Shown in pieces: positions 23,516 to 32,694 of a stretch of 64,000 nt of DNA. The notes under the pieces are model-generated. The model ran no database searches and was not told the DNA's origin. It saw nothing but the letters and a program-made list of their open reading frames with translations. The first letter of the stretch is position 1, and every line of letters begins with the position of its first letter. The stretch is from Rhizoclosmatium globosum (lineage: Eukaryota; Chytridiomycota; Chytridiomycetes; Chytridiales; Chytriomycetaceae), in contig MCGO01000033.1 of assembly GCA_002104985.1 (NCBI GenBank), positions 186,001 to 250,000 of the forward strand. Reading direction: 5' to 3'. The translations under genes and the position numbers were made by a program.

Positions 23516-26149
23516 ATGCAACGAATTCGGTTGGTTGCAACTCACCTTCATCGAAGAAACATGACGAAATTCGCGTATCCTGCTGTCCGCCGCGACGAGA
23601 ACCACGTTGACGTGCTCCATGGTGTTCCAGTAAAGGTGAGCATCCATTAAGACATCGATTGATTGGATACTAACGATAGCCAGGACCCGTAAGCACCTTT
23701 TCTGAAAGCATCGACTCGAACTAACACACCAAAGCTACCGCCACCTCGAAGACCCTGATGCACCTGAAACCAAGGCATTTGTTGAAGCCCAGAATTCTCT
23801 CTTTCAGGGATTCATCAAGGACAGCGCCGTCCTCCGCGGAAAGATTGAAGCGAAGCTAACCGAAATGTACAATTACGAAAGGTGAGTGGCGCGAATCTCA
23901 ACAATGTCCCAACTTAAGAAATATGCAGATTTGGAGTTCCTTTTAAGAAGGGAGATAACTACTATTGTATGTTTGCCTGCACTTCCCAACTCACCAACGA
24001 ATTGTTGACCAAGTTTCCTTCAATCAGACTTTCACAACTCCGGACTGCAGCCACAGTCGGTTCTTTACACTCAAAAATCAGTGGATGCTACTGCTTCTGT
24101 GTTCTTCGATGTAAGTTGATTCTATTCCCATAAAGATTATAACGTTGTATATTGCAGTCCAATAAACTCTCCGACGATGGAACTGTCTCCCTTTCCACCT
24201 ACAGATTTTCGGAAAAGGGAAACTTGTTTGCGTATGCTTTGTAAGTTTGTTCATACTTTGCCCTTTCACTGAGCCTTTCTTCCTTCAGGTCTGCAAGTGG
24301 AAGTGATTGGGTCAAAATTCATGTGCGCGAAGTTGGAGCTGATAAGGACTTGGAAGAGAAGCCATTGGAATGGTGGGTTGAAATTCTTGCTTGGCTTAAC
24401 GTGTCTGACGTATTCTAAGGGCCAAGTTCACGGGAATTTCCTGGACTCACGACGAGAAGGGCTTCTTTTACAATCGATATCAAGCACCCTCTGTTTCATT
24501 AGACAAGGCGGGTACTGAGACCGACAGTGCGGAAAACCAAATGGTGTATTACCACCGTATTGGAACGAGTCAATCAGAAGATATTTTGATCCACAAAGAT
24601 GCAAGTAATCCAACTCATATGTTTGGCGTGTCTGTGTCAGACTGCGGACGATACTTGATTCTTACTGTTAGCGAGTCTTGTGATCCAAAGAACTTGGTGT
24701 ACGTGGCGGATTTGCAGAAACAGTTCGGAACCAACTCCGTTCTCGGTATTTTATATTCTTAAAATCCTCCACTTTATTAACGTTCTTGCTACAGGTGTTC
24801 CAACATTTTCTCCTATTGTGGATAAATGGGAAGCCGAGTTCAGTTGTATCGCCAATGAGGGAACCACATTCTTCTTCGAAACAACCTTGAATGCTCCCAA
24901 AAAACGTATTGTTAAGTATGATCTCACGAACCTGAGTTGGGCTTTGTCGAAGTGGTTGCAGAAACTGAAAACCCACTCGACTTCAACAACGTTGTGGACG
25001 AGAACAAGCTCGTCCTCGTTTACTTGAAGGATGTCAAGCATGTGATGAAAGTCTATGAACTTCATACTGGAGCTTTCTTGAACGATATCGAAATGCCATC
25101 TGGGTCAATCATCAAAGGAATGTCTGGAAACAGGGTTCGTCTTTTGTTTCCATTTCAATCCACGACTAACGGTAGTATAGAAAGACACTGAAATGTTTTA
25201 CTCTTTTGGGTCGTTTGTTTCCCCAGGAATCACTCGACGTTACGAGTTTGCATCTGCAAAGATTCTATTTTCAGAGAAACAAGTGTTAAGGGATTTAACT
25301 CTTCGATTTTTGAAGTGAAACAAGTCTTTTACTCCTCTGAAGATGGTACCAAGATTCCTATGTACATCATTCACAAGAAAGGTCTGTCATTGAATGGCAT
25401 AATCCTGCCTTACTCTATGCTTATGGAGGTTTCAACATCTCATTCTTCCCTCTTTTCTGTAAGTTCCTTAACCAGAAACTTTATTTAACAAACGTTTAGG
25501 TTGGCTGGCTCACATTTGTCGAAAAATTCAATGGAGTCGTTGCTGTGGCTAACATTCGCGGTGGAGCAGAGTATGGTCAGGAATGGTACGACAGTGGCGT
25601 CTCAAAAAGAAGCAAAACTGTTTTACAGACTTTCAGTATGCTGCCCGTTTTTGGTTTCGGAAAAGTACACGAAACCCGAAAGACTGCAATCAACGGAGGA
25701 TCAATGGAGGACTTCTCGTTGGTGCGTGTGTAACCAAACGCCCGAACTTTTCGGTCTTGGTATTGCCGAAGTTGGTGTCATGGATTTGCTTCGTTTCCAC
25801 AAGTTCACTATTGGAAGCGCATGGACAAGCGATTACGGTAATCCAGATGTTAAGGAGGACTTTGAATACGCGCTTAAAATTTCTCCATTGCACAATGTGG
25901 ACCGCAATAAGAAATATCCGCTGTACTGTTGATCACGGGTGACCACGATGATCGTGTCGTCCCCTTGCATTCTTTGAAGTTGGGAGCCACACTTCAGTAT
26001 GAGTTGAGCGAAAGCGAGAAGCCAATCATGATGAGAATCAACACAAAGCCGGTCATGGAGCTGGAAAAAGTATGCAACAAATTATTGAAGAGGCTAGCGA
26101 CAAATACACATACTTGGCTCGTGTGTTGAACGCAAACTACTCTGATTAA
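23516..26149 (+). CDS. Prolyl oligopeptidase (S9A serine peptidase), many frame breaks
   Basis: A cytosolic peptidase cutting after proline in short peptides. The start [17 protein letters not shown] leads through a 5-nt exon (GACCC, 23684-23688) into [21 protein letters not shown] beta-propeller follows over several exons with intact splice sites (for example 23735-23881). The catalytic half contains [23 protein letters not shown], the GGSNGG nucleophile Ser region near 25700, the Asp loop [13 protein letters not shown] near 25930, and the His loop KAGHGAGKS near 26052. From about 24931 to 26050 the frame changes about ten times, each repaired by one added base (near 24931, 25272, 25399, 25600, 25650, 25685, 25703, 25731, 25921, 26048). 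The splice sites and all three catalytic residues survive, so the gene is probably functional and mis-sequenced. Confidence 0.85.
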
Positions 26150-26262
26150 TTGCGGATTTGAAAATGAAATAAACGATTTTGTTTATTCATTTGTTCCATA
26201 AGAGGAGGCTAAAGGCTGAGATGAATGTTTTATCATCGGGGCTTCAGTGTCGTTCTCCAAAA

Positions 26263-27066
26263 CTAGAGCCCCCTCGTCGTTTTCCTTCTTTGTTTATACA
26301 ACCAAACACCAAGAGCTACTAGAAAGCTGAGAAGAAATGCGCTTGTCATACAAGCAGCTACAATAACTACTGCTCTTCCTCGGTTTACCGGCGCCCTGTG
26401 TTGGTCTTCTTCAAATAGAATGGTTGAAGTCACTTTGGAACCGTAGTCGAGTTTCTGGAGTCTGAAATACTCTCCACAGCTTGAGGAAGGTAGTATTCTT
26501 GACCATTCAGCCCAATAATTGTGATTTCTCCTCGAACTTCATTAAAATTAAATCTGTAGGTATTTGCGATAGGATCATTTTCGTCAGAAATAATGTCGCA
26601 AGTGCAGGCAGTTTGTTGAAGCTGCGATTGAGAATATTTATTTAGGATATATGGGATATTTCTTAACTATACTCATAATCGGAATCATAATGGAAAGTTT
26701 GGGGTCCTTCGGGCTTGTGTTGGATGATTCGAGACAATTAGTATGTAAACAATTGACCAGAGTCAAAGCGGATGTCTTGGACTCGCAGAACATTTGCAGC
26801 GAGGACGACGTAAAAGGCTGATAGTCATTTGCCTTGAAATAGCACACTTTGCCGCATTGAGGGGCATTTCCGATCAGCTGGTTCAGAGTAATAGCGAGGG
26901 CACCGGCTTGACGATGCAACGAAACAGTCGAATTGCCTACTTTTTGGAAGTTCATAATACTTGTAAGTTCGCACAATTGCTTGCCGTGGCTGTGAAAGAT
27001 CGAAAGATCGGAAAAGTTGAACACTTTTTTCATTGAAAGATATATGTCTAGACTACGTTTATTCAA
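26263..27066 (-). CDS. Cys-rich single-pass membrane protein (broken paralogue)
   Basis: Paralogue of the gene just upstream on the same strand (27063-27860). The ectodomain keeps APQCGKVCY, LQMFCESK, and CLHTNC in the same order and spacing, and the second exon keeps LQQTACTCDII and EITIIGLNGQEYYLP. A membrane helix (VVIVAACMTSAFLLSFLVAL) and short basic tail end at a stop at 26263. Two problems: the intron donor that is GTGAGT in the paralogue reads ATGAGT here, and the frame shifts between the exon 2 start and the membrane helix. No good signal peptide is seen at 27066, so the true start is unclear. The Cys pattern is only distantly like CFEM; I do not assign a family. Confidence 0.5.
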
Positions 27067-27860
27067 TATGTGCCATATTTTAACGAAATCTTTGGCTCTG
27101 AAAACGTGGTAGATGCTGATTCATCCTCTTCAATCATTTCTGCAATCATCTTTCGCTTTTTGTTTCGTCGACACAAGCAAACACCAACGGCTACTAAAAA
27201 ACAGAGAAGGAATAATCCCGCTAATATGGCTCCAGCAATAATGGCTCCTCTTTTGTTGTCACCTGTCGGTGTTTTCGATTTCGTAGTCGAAGCCAATTTT
27301 TCTGGTGCACCTTCTCCTCCTTTTGTTGCTCTAGAGCCCTCTGTTTCCATCGATTTATTTGGATCAGTCGGTGGTCCGACTGTGGGAGGGATGAAGAATT
27401 CTTTTCCATTCCGGTCAATTATTGTTATTGCGGCCGCATCTCGATTTAAGTTAAATTTGTAGCCTTCGTTTTCGTTTTCGTTTGTGATGGAATTACAGAT
27501 GGTGACTGTACTTTGTAACTGCAGTAATGCAATCCAATTAATAATTATTATTGTTATCAAAGAACTCACAATAGGAATCATAGCCGACAAATCTTTGAGG
27601 TTATCGAATTTCGAGCACTTTGAGTTAAGGCATCTGAGAAGTTCGAGGCCTGTTGTCTTGGATTTGCAAAATTGCTGAAGGGAGTCTACAGCGAAAGTAC
27701 TCTGCTTCGATACTTCTTTAAAACAAGATTGGCCACATGTTGGCGCGGTTTTAAGAAGCTTGTTTAGAGAATCTGTTGAAGATTGAGCAGGACTGTTGGA
27801 TGTAGCCACACAGGCTATTATTTGGAAGGCCAACGCAATCAAGATAAAACACGCGTTCAT
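27063..27860 (-). CDS. Cys-rich single-pass membrane protein
   Basis: The open frame of 265 residues starts with a signal peptide (MNACFILIALAFQIIACVA). A small ectodomain with PTCGQSCFK, LQQFCKSK and CLNSKC follows, then CNSI, a Thr/Lys/Gly-rich stalk, a membrane helix (AIIAGAILAGLFLLCFLVAV) and a basic tail with CRRNKKRK and an acidic patch. A 51-nt segment at about residues 97-113 begins GTGAGT and ends TGCAG and is almost certainly an intron; because it is a multiple of three without a stop, the frame stays open if it is retained. Its removal gives a 248-residue protein. Likely a cell-surface protein of unknown ligand. Confidence 0.65.
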   Translation of the reverse strand: MNACFILIALAFQIIACVATSNSPAQSSTDSLNKLLKTAPTCGQSCFKEVSKQSTFAVDSLQQFCKSKTTGLELLRCLNSKCSKFDNLKDLSAMIPIVSSLITIIIINWIALLQLQSTVTICNSITNENENEGYKFNLNRDAAAITIIDRNGKEFFIPPTVGPPTDPNKSMETEGSRATKGGEGAPEKLASTTKSKTPTGDNKRGAIIAGAILAGLFLLCFLVAVGVCLCRRNKKRKMIAEMIEEDESASTTFSEPKISLKYGTY

Positions 27861-28029
27861 AGTGGATTTTGAATGTTCTTCGATGTGTTCGATTTTTCAA
27901 TATGAGTAGAAGAACCACAAAAAAATGTGGAACATCGTTTTTGGCAGAACTTCATTCAAGTGGGAATGAATTCAACAAGCTTCTGACATCACTGTAACTT
28001 TTAAAGCATTTATTCACTACATTTATTCA

Positions 28030-29159
28030 CTATATTGCGCGTTCATACCAAACAGCACTGCAATAACTTTCCTCCACTGTCCTCCTCCAAAACTGGTAGG
28101 GATGTTTCACCAAACTATCTCGACAGGACTCGGGGTTCGGAATAAACTGCTGAACAAATCCATTTTGATTGAGCATGTGGCAAAGTTCACCGGTAGGGTC
28201 ACTTGGGTCACCACCCTCTTGACAAGGGTGGCAAATGCGCAGGAATTTGAGCTTTTTACAGCTTGAAACAAGAGTTTTAAGAGTTGAACACGAAACATTG
28301 AGAGGCGGGAGGTGAATATTATCCTGTCCAAAAGTCAACTGTTCGAGGTTGGGACAGTATTTGACAAGCGCAAGCAGGACGTCGTCTGTAACGGACTCGT
28401 GTGCACCAATTAAATTCAAGACTCGAAGCGAAGGATTTCTGGATATGCAGTCAATCAAGTCTTTCGGTGTGCAAGCATTAAGTATGAATGGCAAAACGAT
28501 GTTTTCCTTTCCAGAGGTCGATTGGAGACATTCTTGAGTTGTATTTGTACCAGGAAGAATTGAGAACGTTTTTGGTCCTTTGCATAGTGCAGTGTTTGTC
28601 ATTTCCGCTTTGAGAACACAGAACTCGCCCTCAAGATATCCTGCCGTGATTCGTGCCGTCATTTGATTGCATCCAGTTTCAACTCGAATCTCTTGTATTG
28701 GTTCATGAGATTTAGAGTCACTTTCAGTAACTCAAGCGACAACAAACCTTCAATGCGCGCGGCCATCTCAGGCCATTGCATCATAGCAAACGCATCCACA
28801 AGCGAATAACCAAAATTAACAAACGCCACTGATTCACGGTTTGCTGTCCTCAAGTAGCCCACCAAAAGCTGCCGTATATTTGCCTCCTGATGATCCAAGC
28901 TTTCCGGCACGGTCATCTCTTCCACTTTCAGTCCTGTGTACGTGTTATGTTTCGTCAAGAGCGGGTGAGATCCTCGAGATTGTTTAATCCCACTTTGTTC
29001 AAGCTGCTGAGCCAGGTTCGCAATCTCTTTGCATTGACGTTTGTGACCGCCCTCTTTCCAATCAGACCTTTGACAGTCTTTTGAGCAATATGACCGCGAT
29101 TGACAGCCGGCGCACACTTGTGTTGGCCCTTTGGTCTCGCACACGCAGCATTTGCCCAT
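28030..29159 (-). CDS. MYND zinc-finger protein with C-terminal LRR-like region, one frame break
   Basis: The start at 29159 (MGKCCVCETKG) leads directly into a MYND finger: C-x2-C, C-x2-C, YCSKDCQRSDW, GHKRQCKE. This fold binds Pro-rich peptides. The first frame ends ELKLDAIK-stop at about 28659, and the next frame opens on an overlapping ATGA (MTARITAG). One extra A in the AAA run there would fuse them into a single protein of about 376 residues. Its second half has irregular leucine repeats (LRVLNLIG, LEQLTFG, LKFLRICHPC) like a short LRR domain. I prefer one gene with a missing base. An upstream ATG at 29189 lies within the inverted repeat next door and is unlikely to be the original start. 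Confidence 0.65.
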
Positions 29160-29168
29160 CTTTGAAGA

Positions 29169-29276
29169 AAGGAAGAATCTATTTGACACTCTCTCCTGTC
29201 GCCCTTATTCAACAGCCCCCCCTGCCAAATAAGCTCAACAGCCCCCCCTCCCAAATAGACTACAGGTACTATTCAA

Positions 29277-29286
<10 letters not shown>
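29169..29286 (+). repeat. Left inverted repeat of the 29.2-30.4 kb element
   Basis: It begins AAGGAAGAATCTATTTGACAC and ends TACTATTCAATGCCCCCC. It differs from the right copy mainly by TCTCTC where the right copy has CCCCCC, and by the expanded C tract at its inner edge. Confidence 0.75.
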
Positions 29287-29308
<22 letters not shown>

Positions 29309-30264
29309 GTAATATATTATGGCAACCTACAAAAGCAAGTTCTGGTACTTCTGGTTCTAGTCCTGCTGTATTACAAACTGAAAGTAGATGGAATGGTGGA
29401 TCCCTTGCAACACCGGTGACGGTAGCGGTTGCAGTGAACATCAAAGATTTAATTACGCTTTCAATTACGTTTATTGGGTGTATATAAAGTGCACAATTAT
29501 CACCAGGATTGCTGTAATATGACTTCCTATTTTCCTCACTTACCTTTACACACTGCCTAAATTGAAAATCGAAATAAAATGCGATCGAGTTAAATGCGCA
29601 TTTCTTATGGTGTGGAGCAAAAGTGGTTGCTGGTGGTTGACAATTGAAGTATCTATGAGTCTTGTCCATTCCCGAGACTTAGCTGCGAAAGAGCCAGGTG
29701 TTCAATAACAGTCAAAACAAGTGTATTTGAAAAGGACGGACACTGCAGTGGGCCTAGGAGCCGTTTTGATTACCTATGTGTGTAACGGTTAGGGGATGGA
29801 GAACGTGACGAGTCTGACGATGAAATCAGCATCATGAGTAAAGTTCCTCCTGCTTTTGTCGCGCATTTGGAAGATGATGACGAATAGGTTGATGATTCGA
29901 AGTTGCTTGGTTGTACACCAAAAGGCGATAACGAAGTGGATTAGCACGGGACGATGTTGACTTTGACGCCATGGAGGACGTACCATCTCAGCGATGGAGC
30001 AGTTGTTTTTTATGGGAGGATTGGGTGATGCTGATTCTGAAGGATCTGGCGAAGATGTAAACGACATATGCAAGGTCATGACAGGTATCCATGTTGCCCG
30101 TTATGAATACCTTAACAAGTTAACCATACATGAGGAATTAAATTGCAACTTTCCTTTGGCCACAGACTCCGTCGTCGCAGACACCAACACAGACAGACAA
30201 GCAACGTCCACTGTGATCCGGAGGTAAACATAGCAGTGTCTTTATAATGCGCTATATGTACAGA

Positions 30265-30382
30265 GGGGGGGCATTGAATAGTACCTGTAGTCTATTTGGG
30301 AGGGGGGGCTGTTGAGCTTATTTGGCAGGGGGGGCTGTTGAATAAGGGCGACAGGGGGGGGTGTCGAATAGATTCTTCCTTG
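30265..30382 (-). repeat. Right inverted repeat of the 29.2-30.4 kb element
   Basis: Reverse complement of 29169-29286. It reads inward from GATTCTTCCTTG near 30371-30382 and carries G7-G8 tracts at each unit. The copy keeps short tracts and is probably nearer the ancestral sequence. Confidence 0.75.
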
Positions 30383-30538
30383 AAGAAAAGTATTCGAAAA
30401 CAGTTTCACGACTCTTTTGTCGAATCGATGTAATAAATTAGTGAAAATAAAAGGTATGGAGAAGTATGGCGTAAGTATTACGATGACTATGACGTTAACA
30501 AGAACAAGCTGTTTACCGCTTCCCTCATAACCAACCAC

Positions 30539-30610
30539 GACTCCTTGGCGCAACGGTAGCGCGTTCGTCTCCAAAGCGAAAGGTTGCGCGTTCAAATCGC
30601 GCAGGGGTCA
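30539..30610 (+). tRNA. tRNA-Trp (anticodon CCA)
   Basis: A complete 72-nt cloverleaf without an intron. The acceptor GACTCCT pairs with AGGGGTC (one T-G pair), the D stem GCGC flanks AACGGTA, the anticodon stem TTCGT/GCGAA holds the loop CTCCAAA with anticodon CCA, and the T arm is GCGCG-TTCAAAT-CGCGC. Discriminator A. It sits between the inverted-repeat element and tRNA-Pro. Confidence 0.93.
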
Positions 30611-31376
30611 TACGGCGGCGTTTTAGCTTCTGTCCTTCCGAGAAAAGTCTGAAAAGATACCAAGGTGAATCAATTCCACGTCCCTTTTGGTCGTTGCACA
30701 CAAATCACAAAGGAACGGCCACGGCATATATATACCAAATGAAAATGTCGTACATTCGTAGATCCTCTTTGTAAACGAGCATTCCTTTCCCGACTCAACG
30801 ACGCAACACAACAAACAACAACACACTTCCCACCTCTCCTCCATCTTCCTACAAAATGGGGCCCAACCGGGAATTGAACCCGGGACCACTTCTACCCTAA
30901 AGAAGTATCATACTACTAGACCATTGGGCTTGTAGAATCTAAGGACTCAAAAATACAAGGACCGATAGTGCAGAATATATTTCACGGTTGAGATCAAAAC
31001 ACCGCTTTTAATACTCAAACACTGAACTTAAGCCGGCAAGTCCCAAGTTCGCTCCACCTTATCTGGTGGCAGCGATCTCCTGACTATTATCACGATATTA
31101 TCAAAATTAGCATCTGAAACCCAAAGTGAATGGAAAAGATTCCATTTGATTATTGATCGACGTGGCAGCTGAGTTAATAACGGATTGTGAGTTTCAATCA
31201 CAGTATTACAGCCAAGGAAACCTGTCATCTTCTTTCTTAAGTGATGCTACTTTCACTGTGCAGTGCCTTCTCGGAAAGAAAAAATCAGATGTTGAGAAAG
31301 AAGGTCCGAACGAGTCCGATTTTTCATGTTGGTCTTATTTTTGGAACCCTCATTTTCTTTCTGTCGAATTGGTCGA
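30611..31376. other. Intergenic stretch around tRNA-Pro
   Basis: Apart from tRNA-Pro I see no supportable gene. Short ORFs on both strands lack family features. The part 31150-31376 presumably holds the promoter of the ankyrin gene. Confidence 0.5.
30859..30930 (-). tRNA. tRNA-Pro (anticodon AGG)
   Basis: A 72-nt cloverleaf on the minus strand. The acceptor AGCCCAA pairs with TTGGGCC apart from an A-C mismatch at pair 1-72. The D arm starts TGGTCTAG, the anticodon stem CTTCT/AGAAG holds loop TTAGGGT with anticodon AGG, and the T arm is CCGGG-TTCAATT-CCCGG. Discriminator C, as in yeast tRNA-Pro. No intron. Confidence 0.9.
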
Positions 31377-32297
31377 ATGTCAAGTCGAATGTCCACGAAG
31401 CCAATCCTTCCACTTGAGCTCATTGAGTCCATCATCTGCCTCGCTGTTGTATCTGGCATTAGAGCCGGAGCGGGAGACAGAGGATCGTATTCCTTGTTCT
31501 CGGTTCTGACGAGCGTGAGTCGATCAGTGCGCAAGGCCGTGTTTGAGTCAGGCGTTGTTCGAGCGCGGATTCTGATTGGCGCATTTGGGATTGGCGGTGC
31601 CCTCGAAGAAGTTGTTGGTGGCGACGGCGGCGGCGGCAAAACGTGGCGCTCGACGGCGGCGCTGGTCCCGGCGCTGCTGCGACTCGGCGCTGATCCATCC
31701 GCTGCGGAGGCTTCGGCGCTGCGACTCGCGTGTCGAAAGAACGATGAGGACCTTGTCAGTCAAGTGCTCCGGTTTGTTCCGGCGGCAGAGGCGAAGTTGC
31801 TGGTTGCTGTCAGAGATAATGAGTGTCTGCGTGAGGCTTGCAGATCTGGAAACAAGGCAATTGCTCGTGCTCTCTTGGCTGCTGGTGCGGATATTCATGC
31901 GCGTGCTGACGAAGCTCTGAGATATGCGGCATGCTTTGGAAACGCGGATATGGCACAGTTTCTGATTGACAATGGTGCTGATGTCACAGCCTTGAACAAC
32001 ACTTCCCTGTTTGAATCCATCGACAAGACTCATGAACATATTGTGAGAATCCTGTTGGCTTCTGGTTCGGATCCAAACGTTACTCGTTATGGTATTCTAG
32101 GTGGCCAATCTGTTCTTCAAGCCGCCGTTGCTAAAAAGAGCCTCGAAAACATTCAGAAGCTTTTAGCGTATGGTGCCAATCCTTCGTATAATAATGGCGC
32201 TGCGAAAAGAGATGCTCTTCGTCTTGGTGCTTTGGATATTGTCAAGCTGCTTGAAAAAGCTGAATCAACAACAACAGCATCTCCGATCCTTCATTGA
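31377..32297 (+). CDS. Ankyrin-repeat protein with F-box-like N-terminus
   Basis: A single exon of 306 residues from the ATG at 31377 (MSSRMSTKPILPLELIESII); an in-frame ATG at 31326 is possible but adds only hydrophobic sequence. The N-terminal LPLELIESIICLAVV resembles the first half of an F-box. From residue about 95 come roughly six ankyrin repeats: LVPALLRLGADPSAA, LREACRSGNKAIARALLAAG ending in GAD, LRYAACFGNADMAQFLIDNG, HIVRILLASGSDPN, and IQKLLAYGANPS. Ankyrin repeats bind partner proteins; combined with an F-box it would be a ubiquitin-ligase adaptor. Partner unknown. The middle part is GC-rich with direct GGCGGC repeats coding for a Gly run. Confidence 0.8.
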   Translation: MSSRMSTKPILPLELIESIICLAVVSGIRAGAGDRGSYSLFSVLTSVSRSVRKAVFESGVVRARILIGAFGIGGALEEVVGGDGGGGKTWRSTAALVPALLRLGADPSAAEASALRLACRKNDEDLVSQVLRFVPAAEAKLLVAVRDNECLREACRSGNKAIARALLAAGADIHARADEALRYAACFGNADMAQFLIDNGADVTALNNTSLFESIDKTHEHIVRILLASGSDPNVTRYGILGGQSVLQAAVAKKSLENIQKLLAYGANPSYNNGAAKRDALRLGALDIVKLLEKAESTTTASPILH

Positions 32298-32694
32298 TAA
32301 TACCCATAATTTTATTTCATCTTATTTTAGTGACGATCTCTCTTCTTTTGGACTGTTGCTCCAAGTCACATGGTGACAATTTTAATTGAAATATATTTAG
32401 TACTGAGTTTATTTGTGAACAAAACTGGTGCTTTTTGCAATACGCTATTAGTTTCAATAGAAAAGATCATGTTAAAAGTGAAGTGAGAGAAGACATGAGC
32501 CGTTGCCAGTTTGACCTTTGATTTTAATAAACTGATCTGAGCCCCGTTCTTTGATTGCTTTGCATTATTGGCTCAAACGAATACAATCACGGCTGGCATC
32601 TACAAACAATGATACTTAAACAAACTCTTTATTACTGTTTCGAACATAGTGACATTAATTGATACATTTCTAACTTCTAAAAGTAGCCAGATAC
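32298..32694. other. Intergenic, convergent ends
   Basis: The 3' flanks of the ankyrin gene and the chitinase gene meet here. A/T-rich; no gene or repeat seen. Confidence 0.5.

Larger units (their letters stand above)
29169..30382. mobile_element. 1.2-kb element with 118-bp inverted terminal repeats
   Basis: The left end (29169-29286) and right end (30265-30382) are near-perfect reverse complements. Each end has four C-tract units about 30 bp apart, two of them reading CAACAGCCCCCCCT(G/C)CCAAATA. The left end runs into a C29 homopolymer (29279-29307), whereas the right end has only G7 at the same place. The 957-bp interior has no intact ORF, only fragments (for example an acidic piece near 30000-30225). 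The structure fits a non-autonomous DNA transposon or MITE-like element. I could not identify a clean target-site duplication. It lies about 10 bp upstream of the MYND gene's ATG and about 155 bp from tRNA-Trp. Confidence 0.6.

Noticed and set aside
29160..29189. ATG at 29189 as start of the MYND protein
   Set aside because: It lies in the inverted repeat of the neighbouring element; the finger begins directly at the ATG at 29159.
30242..30595. Minus-strand ORF covering the right inverted repeat and tRNA-Trp
   Set aside because: It reads through a tRNA gene and homopolymer repeats; no coding evidence.
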